Shown here piece after piece: positions 17,112-26,226 of a DNA stretch of 64,000 nt. The position numbers were made by a program, and so were the translations under genes. Under the pieces are notes generated by a model that ran no database searches, was not told the DNA's origin, and worked only from the letters and a program-made list of their open reading frames with translations. Source of the DNA: Claveliimonas sp034178805 (GTDB lineage Bacteria > Bacillota > Clostridia > Lachnospirales > Lachnospiraceae); the NCBI RefSeq assembly GCF_050314255.1, contig NZ_JBNPMZ010000001.1, positions 281,496-345,495 of the forward strand. Reading direction: 5' to 3'. Each line of letters starts with the position of its first letter. The stretch's first letter is position 1.

Positions 17112-20100
17112 TTAATTCTGCTGCTGAAATATTTCCTCCGCCATAAGAAGTTCCTGCTGATACTGAAGCATGGCCACTTTTCTCTGCGCAGGCTCCATAT
17201 CTGTCATGGCATTCAGCTTTCCAAATCTACCAATTGCCGGAATATCTTTTCTCTGCTGCAGAAGATGCTCCTCCTGTACAACCACATTATGATCCTTTGT
17301 TTCTTCAAAAGAAAATTTAACCTGTTCATCCTTAAACAGGACAAAACTTTTGACATAAATATTCTCATATACCGGTGTCAGACTCTCCGACTGATAGCCA
17401 AGATCTTCTACATCACCACGACGCATCTTGTATATGATCCGCACCTTTCCCCGCCTCGGAGCCCGATACTCTACCATCGTTCTGTCATAAATCTGAACCT
17501 CACGCAGCCAGGATTCCGGATAGCAAAGATAAAATGGAAAAATCAGCTGTTTTTCACACATTTCCCGAAGAATCTGATGTAAAATCCTGGTTTCTTCCTC
17601 TTCATATTCCTTATCAGAATAATAACGCAAAAGAGCAATCTTACAGATATCCGCAAGATCTTCTTCCAATTTCAACTCATTCAGGATAATTTCAAACACT
17701 GTACTTCCTGTCTCACGGTTATCCACGACATATTCTCTGGATACATATGCAAGATAAGCCTGTTTTAACCGGAAATAGGCATTCCCGGTAAGATAATAAT
17801 CCAGGAAAATATCTTCTTCTCCATACATATCTTCCGAAAAGAGCATCTGTGTAATAATCCGCTCCCCAAGCTTTGCCACAGGGACTTCATATTCTTTAGC
17901 CACCCGCCACAAAGCCTTCATATCTTTGGTCGCGCCACAATAGAAATTAGCAAGATACATTAAAGTCACTTTATCATACTGCTGACGCTTAAATAACTCA
18001 AAACAAAGATACAGCAGGAATTCATCTTCATCATAATTATCCTCCCGGATTCTCTTACTGCACAGACGAAAAACCTCTTTTTCATCAAAGTCATCCAGAT
18101 CATTCTGATGAATATTTTCGAAATTGACCTCCAGCTTTCCACTTTCCTTTCCCCAATTATTCATATGTGACATGTATTTTTTACACATCTCTAAAAACCG
18201 GGGTTCATAAAACATTCTCTGTGTCTCAAAAGGTATGGAATCCGTAAAATGCCTTCCTTCTTTCGATTCCCAGACAATTCTTGCTTCTTTATCATATAAA
18301 TATACAATCGTACCCTCAGCACGATATGGCACTCTCTGTTTGACTGTACCGTCCTTTTCGATCACCAGAACATATTGCAGATCATGTGCCTTAGCAGTCA
18401 CCTTATATGCATAACAGATATCCCGCATAGCTTCAAGGCGCTCACCCGTCATTTCTTCTTCCGTACAGAATCTCTTATATATAATCTTCAGGGATTCATT
18501 GATATGACGTTTCATAAGCTGATCCCAGGCAAATTCCACCATCTGCTCTCTATAGCTGATATAGAGATCACTGGCATACTGTTCGTAGGTAATCAGATTC
18601 GCATATAGTAAAGCTGCCTTCCGGTAATTCAGATTATTTCCATGCATAAAATACAGGAAAATCGATCTGGGAAGCGCATCACGCACTTTTTCCTCTTCAA
18701 TAGTTGCCATATAATATTCATAAAGCTGCGCAATCTTAAGCTCCGCATCCACAGCCCGCTGATACCAGATAAAATACCGTCTCTGATTTCTATTTCCTTT
18801 AATGAGAAGTGTACAGATGGCATTTAATACCATCGGCTCCTTAAATACATCATAAATTCTTTCAAGGATACGGAACAATCCTTCACTGTAATTCTTCTGT
18901 TGACTGGCGAGATTTACCACATACATAGCCAGCTCTCTGTTAAGCAACCGGTATTTTGTGGCAAAATTCAGAACCTGAAGCTCAAATTTACCAAGTTTTT
19001 TCAACAGATTACTCTTCTCCTGAAAACAGATATAAGATTCCAGATAAAACAGGACACTGTTCACATCATAACCATAGTACTGCTGCTCCAACACCTTAAT
19101 TCTCCGGTAGGGATCCTTATACTGAGGATCAATACTGAGCAGCATCAAAAGAATCGGAAGAGAATCCTGATGCCTGAGATAAGTCTTCCCGATTTCATCA
19201 ATCACCCTCTCCACATGACTTCCTGTCTTGCGAATCAATGCCGTGAGATAGAGATAATAAGCATTGCTCATAGGATCCTTACCAACAGCAAACCGGTTAT
19301 AATTATAATTTTCCAGAATCCATTTTGCTTCCTCTATCCTTCCACCTTTTATATAAATGTGCGCCTGGAAAAGCTGAAGCTCATCGGACATAGGAGCATA
19401 ACGTATCATATCTTTACTTTTTTCAAGAGCGCTCTCCACCCAGGTATTTACATCAATTCTTCCGGCTTCACAGGCGACATATTCCTTTAATATCTGCGCG
19501 ATCAGGAATTCTATCTCCCGTCTGTCTTCCGTATATTTTCCGTTTTGAAGAACCTCTACCTCATAATTCAGAATTTCATACGGTGTCACAAGCTTAAGTT
19601 TTCCAAAATTCCTTCCCGCATGAAGCTTATCCGGATTCACCACAAACTCCATCGTATAAACATTTCCCACAAAGTCATCGGTCGTAATCTCACTACGTCC
19701 CACCTTGAGGAAATCTCCTTCCGTACGGATGGAAATCGGCATAAATCCCCAGGTATTCTTCATAATTGTAAGCATACCTTTTGTTGCTTCCTTCAGATCT
19801 TCAAAAAGCATTCCTTCACCGGATAAGGTAAGGAAAATGCATTCCTTCTGCTTGATTCCCACCAGAAATTCTTCCATTGCCTGCTCGTCAAGAGCCCATT
19901 TTCTCATATTATCATAAAGGGTAAATGTTCTCGGATTTTCATATTTCAACACTTCGTAAAATTCCCGGGAACGGAATAATTTCTGCGCTTCTGAATAATC
20001 CTTGATTGCCAGTCTTTTAAAATCATCGGTACTCTGTACCTTGCCATAAGCAGTCATAACATAGGGCTTTTCAATCAGCGCCGTAAATGCAAGTTCGTAT

Positions 20101-20408
20101 TCTCCGCCGCTGCATACTACTGTAAACTTTCCCTGTTCCACATGTCCCGGGCGAAGTCCTCTTCCATCATATTCAAATTCAACCTTTACCGGATTCCCCT
20201 CAAATCCCTGGTCAATACAGCGCATACGAAAAGAAGACGGATACACAAGTCCCCTTATTGTTCCGTCAGTTAGGCTCTTTATTGTAAAACTTCCATGAAA
20301 CACTTCTCCCTCTCCGATTGTCAGAATCAGACAGGTATCCGGAAATACAATTTCCGGCTGCATTACCTGAAAGTCTCCTTTTGAAAATTTTTTAATCTTA
20401 TTTTTCAA
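17112..20408 (-). CDS. DUF5717-family large protein with beta-domain and long helical repeats
   Basis: About 1098 residues. The frame is open to ATG 20429, but TTG 20408 is preferred because GAGGTGG lies just upstream of it. Residues 1-300 are beta-rich, with two Ig-like stretches (G-E-G-E-V-F-H-G-S-F-T-I, later T-M-E-F-V-V-N-P-D-K-L). About 310-900 is an almost all-helical, Tyr/Leu-rich region with TPR-like pairs (A-H-I-Y-I-K-G-G-R-I-E-E-A-K-W-I-L). The C-terminal part turns beta-rich again. There is no signal peptide or membrane helix, so it is cytoplasmic. I recognise it as the Lachnospiraceae DUF5717 family; its role is unknown. It heads an operon with an actin/Hsp70-like protein and a TPR protein. 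Confidence 0.75.
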   Translation of the reverse strand: MKNKIKKFSKGDFQVMQPEIVFPDTCLILTIGEGEVFHGSFTIKSLTDGTIRGLVYPSSFRMRCIDQGFEGNPVKVEFEYDGRGLRPGHVEQGKFTVVCSGGEYELAFTALIEKPYVMTAYGKVQSTDDFKRLAIKDYSEAQKLFRSREFYEVLKYENPRTFTLYDNMRKWALDEQAMEEFLVGIKQKECIFLTLSGEGMLFEDLKEATKGMLTIMKNTWGFMPISIRTEGDFLKVGRSEITTDDFVGNVYTMEFVVNPDKLHAGRNFGKLKLVTPYEILNYEVEVLQNGKYTEDRREIEFLIAQILKEYVACEAGRIDVNTWVESALEKSKDMIRYAPMSDELQLFQAHIYIKGGRIEEAKWILENYNYNRFAVGKDPMSNAYYLYLTALIRKTGSHVERVIDEIGKTYLRHQDSLPILLMLLSIDPQYKDPYRRIKVLEQQYYGYDVNSVLFYLESYICFQEKSNLLKKLGKFELQVLNFATKYRLLNRELAMYVVNLASQQKNYSEGLFRILERIYDVFKEPMVLNAICTLLIKGNRNQRRYFIWYQRAVDAELKIAQLYEYYMATIEEEKVRDALPRSIFLYFMHGNNLNYRKAALLYANLITYEQYASDLYISYREQMVEFAWDQLMKRHINESLKIIYKRFCTEEEMTGERLEAMRDICYAYKVTAKAHDLQYVLVIEKDGTVKQRVPYRAEGTIVYLYDKEARIVWESKEGRHFTDSIPFETQRMFYEPRFLEMCKKYMSHMNNWGKESGKLEVNFENIHQNDLDDFDEKEVFRLCSKRIREDNYDEDEFLLYLCFELFKRQQYDKVTLMYLANFYCGATKDMKALWRVAKEYEVPVAKLGERIITQMLFSEDMYGEEDIFLDYYLTGNAYFRLKQAYLAYVSREYVVDNRETGSTVFEIILNELKLEEDLADICKIALLRYYSDKEYEEEETRILHQILREMCEKQLIFPFYLCYPESWLREVQIYDRTMVEYRAPRRGKVRIIYKMRRGDVEDLGYQSESLTPVYENIYVKSFVLFKDEQVKFSFEETKDHNVVVQEEHLLQQRKDIPAIGRFGKLNAMTDMEPAQRKVAMLQYQQELLMAEEIFQQQN

Positions 20409-20448
20409 GCCTGCCACCTCTTCTTGCATTGCATTTTCATTTAAACAT

Positions 20449-20476
20449 ACTATAATAGATTATAGCATTGTTTCAA
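20449..20476 (-). promoter_or_regulatory. Promoter of the DUF5717 operon
   Basis: TTGAAA (20471-20476) and TATAGT (20449-20454) with a 16-base spacer on the minus strand; an overlapping TATAAT box with an 18-base spacer to a TTGCTA is also possible. Confidence 0.55.
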
Positions 20477-20555
20477 CCTTAATAGCAATGCCGGAAGCAG
20501 AAAATGTTGAATTTGTATGAAAATAAATGTCATTTTACAGCCGAGGAGGAATATT

Positions 20556-21668
20556 ATGGAAGAAAAAAAGGCACCTGCTTTTCATGGCAGCGACCTGGAA
20601 TTGATTGAAGAATATTATAACATTCCCAAAGAAAAAATCGTAAGTTTCGGTGCAAACGTAAACCCTCTGGGGCTTTCGGATTCAGTTCGCAAAAGCCTGT
20701 CAGAGCAGCTTGATGTTATCACCCGCTATCCGGATCGGGAATACACCGCCCTTCGCAAAGTCATTGCAGACTACTGCGAAGTGGACTATCAGAACGTAGT
20801 CACGGGAAACGGTTCCACCGAATTGATTTCCTTACTTATCAGCCACCGGAATGCCCGTCACGCCCTGGTGATCGGCCCCACCTATTCCGAATATGAGCGG
20901 GAGCTGTCGCTGACCGGAGGCCATATGTCTTTCTTCAATTTGAAAGAGAAAAATGATTTTAGATTAAATATTGAAGCTTTGCGGTCTCGCCTGGATGCAG
21001 AAGCAGATATTGACTTTCTGATTCTCTGTAATCCAAACAATCCCACCTCTTCCGCGCTTACCGCCGAAGAGCTTGAAGTAGTCATTCAGGAATGCAGGAA
21101 CCGCGGCATCTTTGTTATGATTGATGAAACTTATGTAGAATTCGCTCCCGTTGTTTCACTCATCACGGCCATTCCTTTGACAAAACGCTATGATAATCTG
21201 ATGATCATACGGGGAGTGTCCAAATTTTTTGCCGCCCCGGGACTTCGACTTGGCTATGGTATCACCGGAAACGAAGCATTTCTCTCCACTCTGAAAAAAT
21301 ATCAGAATCCATGGAGCCTCAACAGTATCGGTGCACTTGCCGGAGAGCTGATGCTTACCGACACAGAATATATTCAGAAGACACGAGAACTTATCCTGTC
21401 TGAGCGGGAACGGATGTGCAATTATCTCGACTCTTTTCAATATGCAAAATACTACAGGCCTTACGCGAATTTTATTCTCGTAAAAATACTGAAAGAAGGT
21501 CTCACTTCGCACCAGGTATTTGAACACGCTATCCGACAGGGACTCATGATACGGGACTGTTCCTCCTTCGAAAGCCTGAATGGAGAATTTATCCGATTCT
21601 GCATCATGAACCCTGAAGACAATACAAGGCTTATACAATGTCTGGGTGAATTGCTAAACCCCAGCTAG
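20556..21668 (+). CDS. PLP-dependent aminotransferase, HisC/CobD-like
   Basis: A 370-residue class I/II aminotransferase-fold enzyme. It starts at ATG 20556 with GAGGAGGAAT upstream; an earlier ATG at 20517 lacks such a site. Features are F-G-A-N-V-N-P-L-G near residue 30 (the N-P-L-G block typical of HisC and CobD), R-Y-P-D-R-E-Y, G-N-G-S-T-E-L-I-S, N-P-N-N-P-T-S, D-E-T-Y-V-E-F, and the PLP lysine in G-V-S-K-F-F-A-A-P-G-L-R-L-G-Y. It could be a histidinol-phosphate aminotransferase or a threonine-phosphate decarboxylase. No his or cob genes are nearby, so the substrate stays open. It is a single-gene transcript, closed by a terminator. Confidence 0.85.
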   Translation: MEEKKAPAFHGSDLELIEEYYNIPKEKIVSFGANVNPLGLSDSVRKSLSEQLDVITRYPDREYTALRKVIADYCEVDYQNVVTGNGSTELISLLISHRNARHALVIGPTYSEYERELSLTGGHMSFFNLKEKNDFRLNIEALRSRLDAEADIDFLILCNPNNPTSSALTAEELEVVIQECRNRGIFVMIDETYVEFAPVVSLITAIPLTKRYDNLMIIRGVSKFFAAPGLRLGYGITGNEAFLSTLKKYQNPWSLNSIGALAGELMLTDTEYIQKTRELILSERERMCNYLDSFQYAKYYRPYANFILVKILKEGLTSHQVFEHAIRQGLMIRDCSSFESLNGEFIRFCIMNPEDNTRLIQCLGELLNPS

Positions 21669-21684
21669 ACACAAAAGAATAGAA

Positions 21685-21740
21685 AAGTGCTGCTTCAAAT
21701 CAGATTGTTATTCAATCCATTTGTGGCAGCACTTCTTTTA
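21685..21740 (+). terminator. Terminator after the aminotransferase gene
   Basis: AAGTGCTGC pairs with GCAGCACTT, with an inner CAAAT/ATTTG pairing, followed by a T-rich stretch (TCTTTTAATT). Confidence 0.75.
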
Positions 21741-21794
21741 ATTATGACATTTCAACTATAATCTTCTTTATTAATTCCATGCTCTCTTCTCTGG

Positions 21795-22139
21795 TTACTT
21801 TTTCAAAATCAATGCTACAAAAGATAAATCCTCATCTCCTGTATTCTTCATTCCATGTCCGTCTCCATCCTTACAGAAGACCACATCTCCAGCTTCAACG
21901 GGAACAGCTTTTCCATTATCGTCATACATGCCTTTTCCAGTAAGAATATAATAGGTTTCCGTCTCCCCATGATGCTCATGATGACCCAACTCACAATTAG
22001 GTTTCAATGTTACTCTCGCAAACAAACCACAATGTTCTCCTCTTTCCTCCGGACTGATCAACGGCTCCTTCATCAAAAAGCCTGCACCCCCATTAGCACG
22101 TTCAACTGTGAGAACCTCTCTTTCTCCTGCTTTTGTCAT
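21795..22139 (-). CDS. Small cupin-domain protein
   Basis: A 114-residue single-domain cupin. The metal-site motifs are visible: G-H-H-E-H-H-G-E-T-E-T-Y-Y-I-L-T-G-K-G (motif 1 with His, His and Glu ligands) and G-D-V-V-F-C-K-D-G-D-G-H-G-M-K-N-T-G (motif 2). The start has AGGAGGATAC. Such proteins bind a metal and act as isomerases, dioxygenases or sensors; nothing nearby fixes the substrate. Confidence 0.85.
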   Translation of the reverse strand: MTKAGEREVLTVERANGGAGFLMKEPLISPEERGEHCGLFARVTLKPNCELGHHEHHGETETYYILTGKGMYDDNGKAVPVEAGDVVFCKDGDGHGMKNTGDEDLSFVALILKK

Positions 22140-22213
22140 ATTAAGTATCCTCCTTGCTTGTATTTTTACTCTTATAAAAACAATACATCTTACTAAAGGG
22201 ATGTGTCAACATT

Positions 22214-22299
22214 CATTTGGGGACAGGGTAAAATGCAATTGGGGACAGGGCAAAGTTCAATTGAGGACGTAGCAAAGTGCACTTTGCTACGTCCTCAAT
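22214..22299. repeat. GGGGACAGGG-type palindromic repeat element, copy 1
   Basis: Two imperfect direct copies of a roughly 22-base unit (TTGGGGACAGGGYAAA...) are followed by a 40-base perfect palindrome (22260-22299) built on GGACGTAGCAAAGTGC and its complement. A close relative lies at 48111-48177. The palindrome contains the stop codon of the neighbouring cell wall hydrolase gene and could fold as a strong hairpin. No transposase is next to it; it resembles REP/MITE-like dispersed repeats. Confidence 0.8.
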
Positions 22300-22843
22300 G
22301 AAAATAATGTGCTCCAATCTGCATGCCGTATCCACCCTGATCAAAGAAAAGGCAGTCGCCAACAGGATTAGCCCCGGCAAGTGCATCTTTCGCCGCCTGC
22401 ATTGCAGATTCCGTATAACCGGATTCTGCCCTTACACGATCAAGCCACCCGGTCACCGCAGGGCCAAATTGTCCTGACTGGTAAATAACCTCTTCCAGTG
22501 TGTCAGGATACAGATCACTGTTCAGCCGGTTCATCACAACCGCTCCTACTGCAACCTGTCCCACATAAGACTGATTTCCCGCCTCACAGAAAATGATGGA
22601 GGCCATCAGTTCCTGATCCTGCTTTTCTTTCTGCCGCCTGGCTTCTTCCTTTGCCCTTGCCTCTGCCGCTATCTTCTGTATATATTCATTCTGCACTTCC
22701 ATACATGGCATCACCCGAGTAAAAGTAGTGATTTCTGATGCGTGAACCGTCATGTTACCGGTCACCACGCTCCCAATCATCACTCCCGCCAGAACGGTTT
22801 TTACAACTTTTATCTTTATGCATTTATTTTCTTTATTTAACAT
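22295..22843 (-). CDS. SleB-type cell wall hydrolase (Hydrolase_2 family)
   Basis: A 182-residue secreted protein. A basic N-terminus and hydrophobic helix (V-V-K-T-V-L-A-G-V-M-I-G-S-V-V-T-G) ending near V-H-A form a signal peptide. A charged coiled-coil linker (E-A-R-A-K-E-E-A-R-R-Q-K-E-K) follows. The SleB/CwlJ-like catalytic domain begins at L-M-A-S-I-I-F-C-E-A-G-N-Q-S and contains G-Q-V-A-V-G-A-V-V-M-N-R and Q-F-G-P-A. The conserved Glu of F-C-E-A-G is the likely catalytic residue. The start at 22843 has GGAGGAA; the ATG at 22861 would contain that site within the gene. Its stop codon lies inside a palindromic repeat. Confidence 0.88.
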   Translation of the reverse strand: MLNKENKCIKIKVVKTVLAGVMIGSVVTGNMTVHASEITTFTRVMPCMEVQNEYIQKIAAEARAKEEARRQKEKQDQELMASIIFCEAGNQSYVGQVAVGAVVMNRLNSDLYPDTLEEVIYQSGQFGPAVTGWLDRVRAESGYTESAMQAAKDALAGANPVGDCLFFDQGGYGMQIGAHYFH

Positions 22844-22902
22844 ACCATATTCCTCCTGCAAACAATATGAATATTGTTTTAATAAAGTATACGCAATAAT
22901 TT

Positions 22903-22933
22903 CGATTTTATTACATTTATTACGATTTTATTA
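22903..22933 (-). promoter_or_regulatory. Direct-repeat pair upstream of the cell wall hydrolase gene
   Basis: The 11-base motif CGATTTTATTA occurs twice, with starts 20 bases apart (22903 and 22923), about two helical turns. It lies 60-90 bases upstream of the start, next to a plausible promoter region, so it may be an operator. The regulator is unknown. Confidence 0.4.
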
Positions 22934-22986
22934 ATTTTCACATTCGCACTCATATTTTCAGAAGGATTGAAAACCTTATTATAAAA

Positions 22987-23012
22987 GACGCAGCAATAAT
23001 CTTTGCTGCGCC
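22987..23012 (-). terminator. Terminator after carB
   Basis: GGCGCAGCA pairs with TGCTGCGTC around a short A/T loop on the minus strand and is followed by TTTTAT, 14 bases after the carB stop. Confidence 0.8.
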
Positions 23013-23025
23013 TGTCGTAACAATC

Positions 23026-26000
23026 TTATAATTTTGCAATATCAACCAGCGTAAGTTTTGCGATATCCGTGTTTTCCAGACTGGTAATCAGAGCCTGCGC
23101 GGTATCAATAGCAGTCAGTACATTTACACCTGTCTCTATTGCATTGCGGCGAATCAGGAAACCATCTCTGCATCGCTCTGCTCCCTGCGGAGGTGTATCA
23201 ATAACCAGATCAATCTTATGTCCGAGAATCAAGTCCAGCAGGTTCGGTGATTCCTGCTCAATCTTGTTGACAGGAATGGCTTTTACTCCACCTTGTTTCA
23301 GAGCTTCTGCCGTTCCTTTGGTCGCAAAAATCCGATAACCGATTTTTTCAAATCGGCGACCAATCTCAACCGCCTCCGGTTTGTCCTCATCCCTTACTGT
23401 AAGGATCATGTTATTGAATTTCGGAAGCTTAATTCCAGCTCCCAGAAAAGCTTTATAAAGTGCTTCATCAAATGTCTTTGCAATACCCAGACATTCTCCG
23501 GTGGATTTCATCTCAGGTCCCAGGCTGATATCCGCGTCGCGGATCTTTTCAAAGGAGAATACCGGCATCTTCACTGCGAAATACTCTGCTTCTTTCTGAA
23601 GTCCCGGTGTGTATCCAAGCTCTTTGATCTTATGTCCGATAATCACCTGAGTTGCAAGCGGTACAATCGGTATTCCCGTAACCTTGCTGATATACGGAAC
23701 TGTACGGCTGGAACGTGGATTTACCTCGATCACATACACATCCTCACCGCAAACAATAAACTGAATGTTAATCAGGCCGATTACATGCAGGGATCTTGCA
23801 AGCTTCCTCGTATAATCTTCGATTGTCCGTTTCGTTTTTTCAGAAATACTCTTGGCCGGGTATACGGAAATACTGTCTCCGGAATGGATTCCCGCACGCT
23901 CAATATGCTCCATAATTCCAGGGATCAGAATATCTTCCCCGTCACAGACCGCATCTACCTCAATTTCTTTTCCCTGAAGATATTTATCAACCAAAATCGG
24001 ATGATCCTGTGCGATACGGTTAATAATTCCGATAAACTCTTCTATATCATGATCATTAATGGCAATCTGCATACCCTGTCCGCCAAGTACATAGGAAGGA
24101 CGTACCAGCACCGGATAACCAAGTCGGTTTGCAACCTCTTTTGCTTCCTCAGCAGTATACACGGTTCCGCCTGTCGGTCTCGGAATTCCACATTTCTCCA
24201 GAATTGCATCAAACAACTCTCTGTCCTCTGCCGCATCTACATTTTCTGCGGAAGTACCAAGAATCGGAACACCCATTTTCATCAGGGCTTCCGTAAGCTT
24301 GATCGCTGTCTGTCCACCGAACTGCACAACTGCTCCGTCCGGTTTTTCCAGATCCACAATACTCTCCACATCCTCAGGAGTCAGCGGCTCGAAATACAGC
24401 TTATCTGCTATGTCAAAATCCGTACTTACCGTCTCCGGATTATTATTTACAATAATCGTCTCATATCCCTCTTTCGCAAATGCCCAGGTACAGTGAACAG
24501 AACAGAAGTCGAACTCAATTCCCTGTCCGATACGGATCGGACCGGAGCCAAGAACCAGCACCTTCTTCTTATCGTGAGTTTTCTCTACCTCATTCTCGCT
24601 TCCGAATACAGAGTAATAGTAAGGTGTTGCCGCAGCGAATTCTGCCGCACATGTATCAACCATCTTGTATGCTGCAGTAATTCCATACTCATGACGAAGA
24701 TCATGAATCTGACGTTCCGTCTTGCCGGTAAGCTGTCCGATTACATTATCCGGGAACTCCAGTCTCTTCGCTTCCCGAAGAAGGTCTTCTGTCAATACCT
24801 CCTTCTTTAATCTCTGCTCCATCTCAACCAGGATTGCAATTTTATCGATGAACCATTTATCAATCTTTGTAATATTATGGATTGCATCATAGGAAATGCC
24901 TTTTCTCAGAGCCTCAGCAATCTTCCAGATACGGCGGTCATCTACCACCTCCAGCTCTTCCAGCAGCTCTTCCTCAGAAAGTCCTGAGAAATCATAGGAC
25001 ATCAGGCTGTCTACATGCTGCTCCAGAGAACGGATGGCTTTCATAAGTGCCCCTTCAAAGTTATCGCAGATACTCATAACCTCTCCGGTAGCTTTCATCT
25101 GGGTGGTAAGCGTTCTCTTAGCGCTGATAAATTTATCAAATGGCAGTCTTGGAATCTTCACTACACAGTAATCCAGCATTGGCTCAAAACTTGCATAAGT
25201 CTTCTGCGTTACCGCATTCTTAATCTCATCCAGTGTATATCCAAGCGCAATCTTTGCTGCCACCTTTGCGATCGGATATCCGGTCGCCTTGGATGCCAGT
25301 GCTGATGAACGGCTTACACGCGGATTTACTTCAATAACGCAATATTCAAATGTCTCTGGGTGCAGGGCATACTGCACATTACATCCTCCGGTTATATTCA
25401 GCTCGCTGATAATATTCAGCGCAGAGCTCCTGAGCATCTGATACTCTTTATCTCCCAGAGTCTGGGATGGTGCCACAACGATACTGTCTCCGGTATGTAC
25501 TCCTACCGGGTCGATATTTTCCATATTACATACGGTAATGCAGTTGCCGTTACCATCACGCATTACCTCGTATTCGATTTCCTTCCATCCTGCAATACAC
25601 CGCTCTACCAGAACCTGTCCCACACGGGAAAGACGGAGACCATTTTCCAGAATCTCAATGAGCTGACCACGATTATGAGCAATTCCGCCGCCGCTTCCTC
25701 CCAGAGTATAGGCCGGGCGGAGTACGACCGGATATCCGATGCTTTCCGCAAATTTAATACCGGACTCCACATCCTCTACCACCAGTGAAGCCGCACATGG
25801 TTCTCCGATTTTCTCCATAGTCGCTTTGAATTCCAGACGGTCTTCTGCTTTACGAATGGTCTCGGAAGTAGTTCCAATCAGACGCACCCCATTCTCCTTC
25901 AGAAATCCTGCCTCCTCAAGCTCCATGGCAAGATTCAGTCCTGCCTGTCCTCCCAGAGTAGGCAAAATACTGTCCGGCTTCTCCTTCAAAATCAGCTGTT

Positions 26001-26223
26001 CCACCACTTCCACCGTCAGCGGTTCTATGTATACACGATCTGCAATATCCTTATCCGTCATAATGGTTGCCGGATTGGAATTCAGAAGAACTACTTCAAT
26101 CCCTTCTTCTTTCAATGAACGGCAGGCCTGGGTTCCTGCATAGTCGAATTCCGCCGCCTGTCCAATGATAATCGGACCAGATCCGATCACCAGTACTTTT
26201 TTAATATCTTTATTTCTAGGCAT
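23026..26223 (-). CDS. carB: Carbamoyl-phosphate synthase large subunit
   Basis: A full-length 1065-residue synthase that makes carbamoyl phosphate from bicarbonate, ammonia (from CarA) and two ATP, for pyrimidine and arginine synthesis. Both ATP-grasp halves are present, each with an N-terminal G-S-G-P-I-x-I-G-Q motif (near residues 15 and 560) and metal-binding E-V-N-P-R-x-S-R blocks. The C-terminal MGS-like allosteric domain (about 930-1065) includes I-D-T-P-P-Q-G and N-V-L-T-A-I-D-T-A. It follows carA by three bases. Confidence 0.98.
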   Translation of the reverse strand: MPRNKDIKKVLVIGSGPIIIGQAAEFDYAGTQACRSLKEEGIEVVLLNSNPATIMTDKDIADRVYIEPLTVEVVEQLILKEKPDSILPTLGGQAGLNLAMELEEAGFLKENGVRLIGTTSETIRKAEDRLEFKATMEKIGEPCAASLVVEDVESGIKFAESIGYPVVLRPAYTLGGSGGGIAHNRGQLIEILENGLRLSRVGQVLVERCIAGWKEIEYEVMRDGNGNCITVCNMENIDPVGVHTGDSIVVAPSQTLGDKEYQMLRSSALNIISELNITGGCNVQYALHPETFEYCVIEVNPRVSRSSALASKATGYPIAKVAAKIALGYTLDEIKNAVTQKTYASFEPMLDYCVVKIPRLPFDKFISAKRTLTTQMKATGEVMSICDNFEGALMKAIRSLEQHVDSLMSYDFSGLSEEELLEELEVVDDRRIWKIAEALRKGISYDAIHNITKIDKWFIDKIAILVEMEQRLKKEVLTEDLLREAKRLEFPDNVIGQLTGKTERQIHDLRHEYGITAAYKMVDTCAAEFAAATPYYYSVFGSENEVEKTHDKKKVLVLGSGPIRIGQGIEFDFCSVHCTWAFAKEGYETIIVNNNPETVSTDFDIADKLYFEPLTPEDVESIVDLEKPDGAVVQFGGQTAIKLTEALMKMGVPILGTSAENVDAAEDRELFDAILEKCGIPRPTGGTVYTAEEAKEVANRLGYPVLVRPSYVLGGQGMQIAINDHDIEEFIGIINRIAQDHPILVDKYLQGKEIEVDAVCDGEDILIPGIMEHIERAGIHSGDSISVYPAKSISEKTKRTIEDYTRKLARSLHVIGLINIQFIVCGEDVYVIEVNPRSSRTVPYISKVTGIPIVPLATQVIIGHKIKELGYTPGLQKEAEYFAVKMPVFSFEKIRDADISLGPEMKSTGECLGIAKTFDEALYKAFLGAGIKLPKFNNMILTVRDEDKPEAVEIGRRFEKIGYRIFATKGTAEALKQGGVKAIPVNKIEQESPNLLDLILGHKIDLVIDTPPQGAERCRDGFLIRRNAIETGVNVLTAIDTAQALITSLENTDIAKLTLVDIAKL

Positions 26224-26226
26224 TGC

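Noticed and set aside
23293..24810. Long plus-strand open frame of about 505 codons opposite carB
   Set aside because: It is the mirror of a highly conserved gene, has Cys/Arg/His-rich composition and no ribosome binding site; similar shadows opposite fhs (49191-50282), grdB and purB were also dropped.
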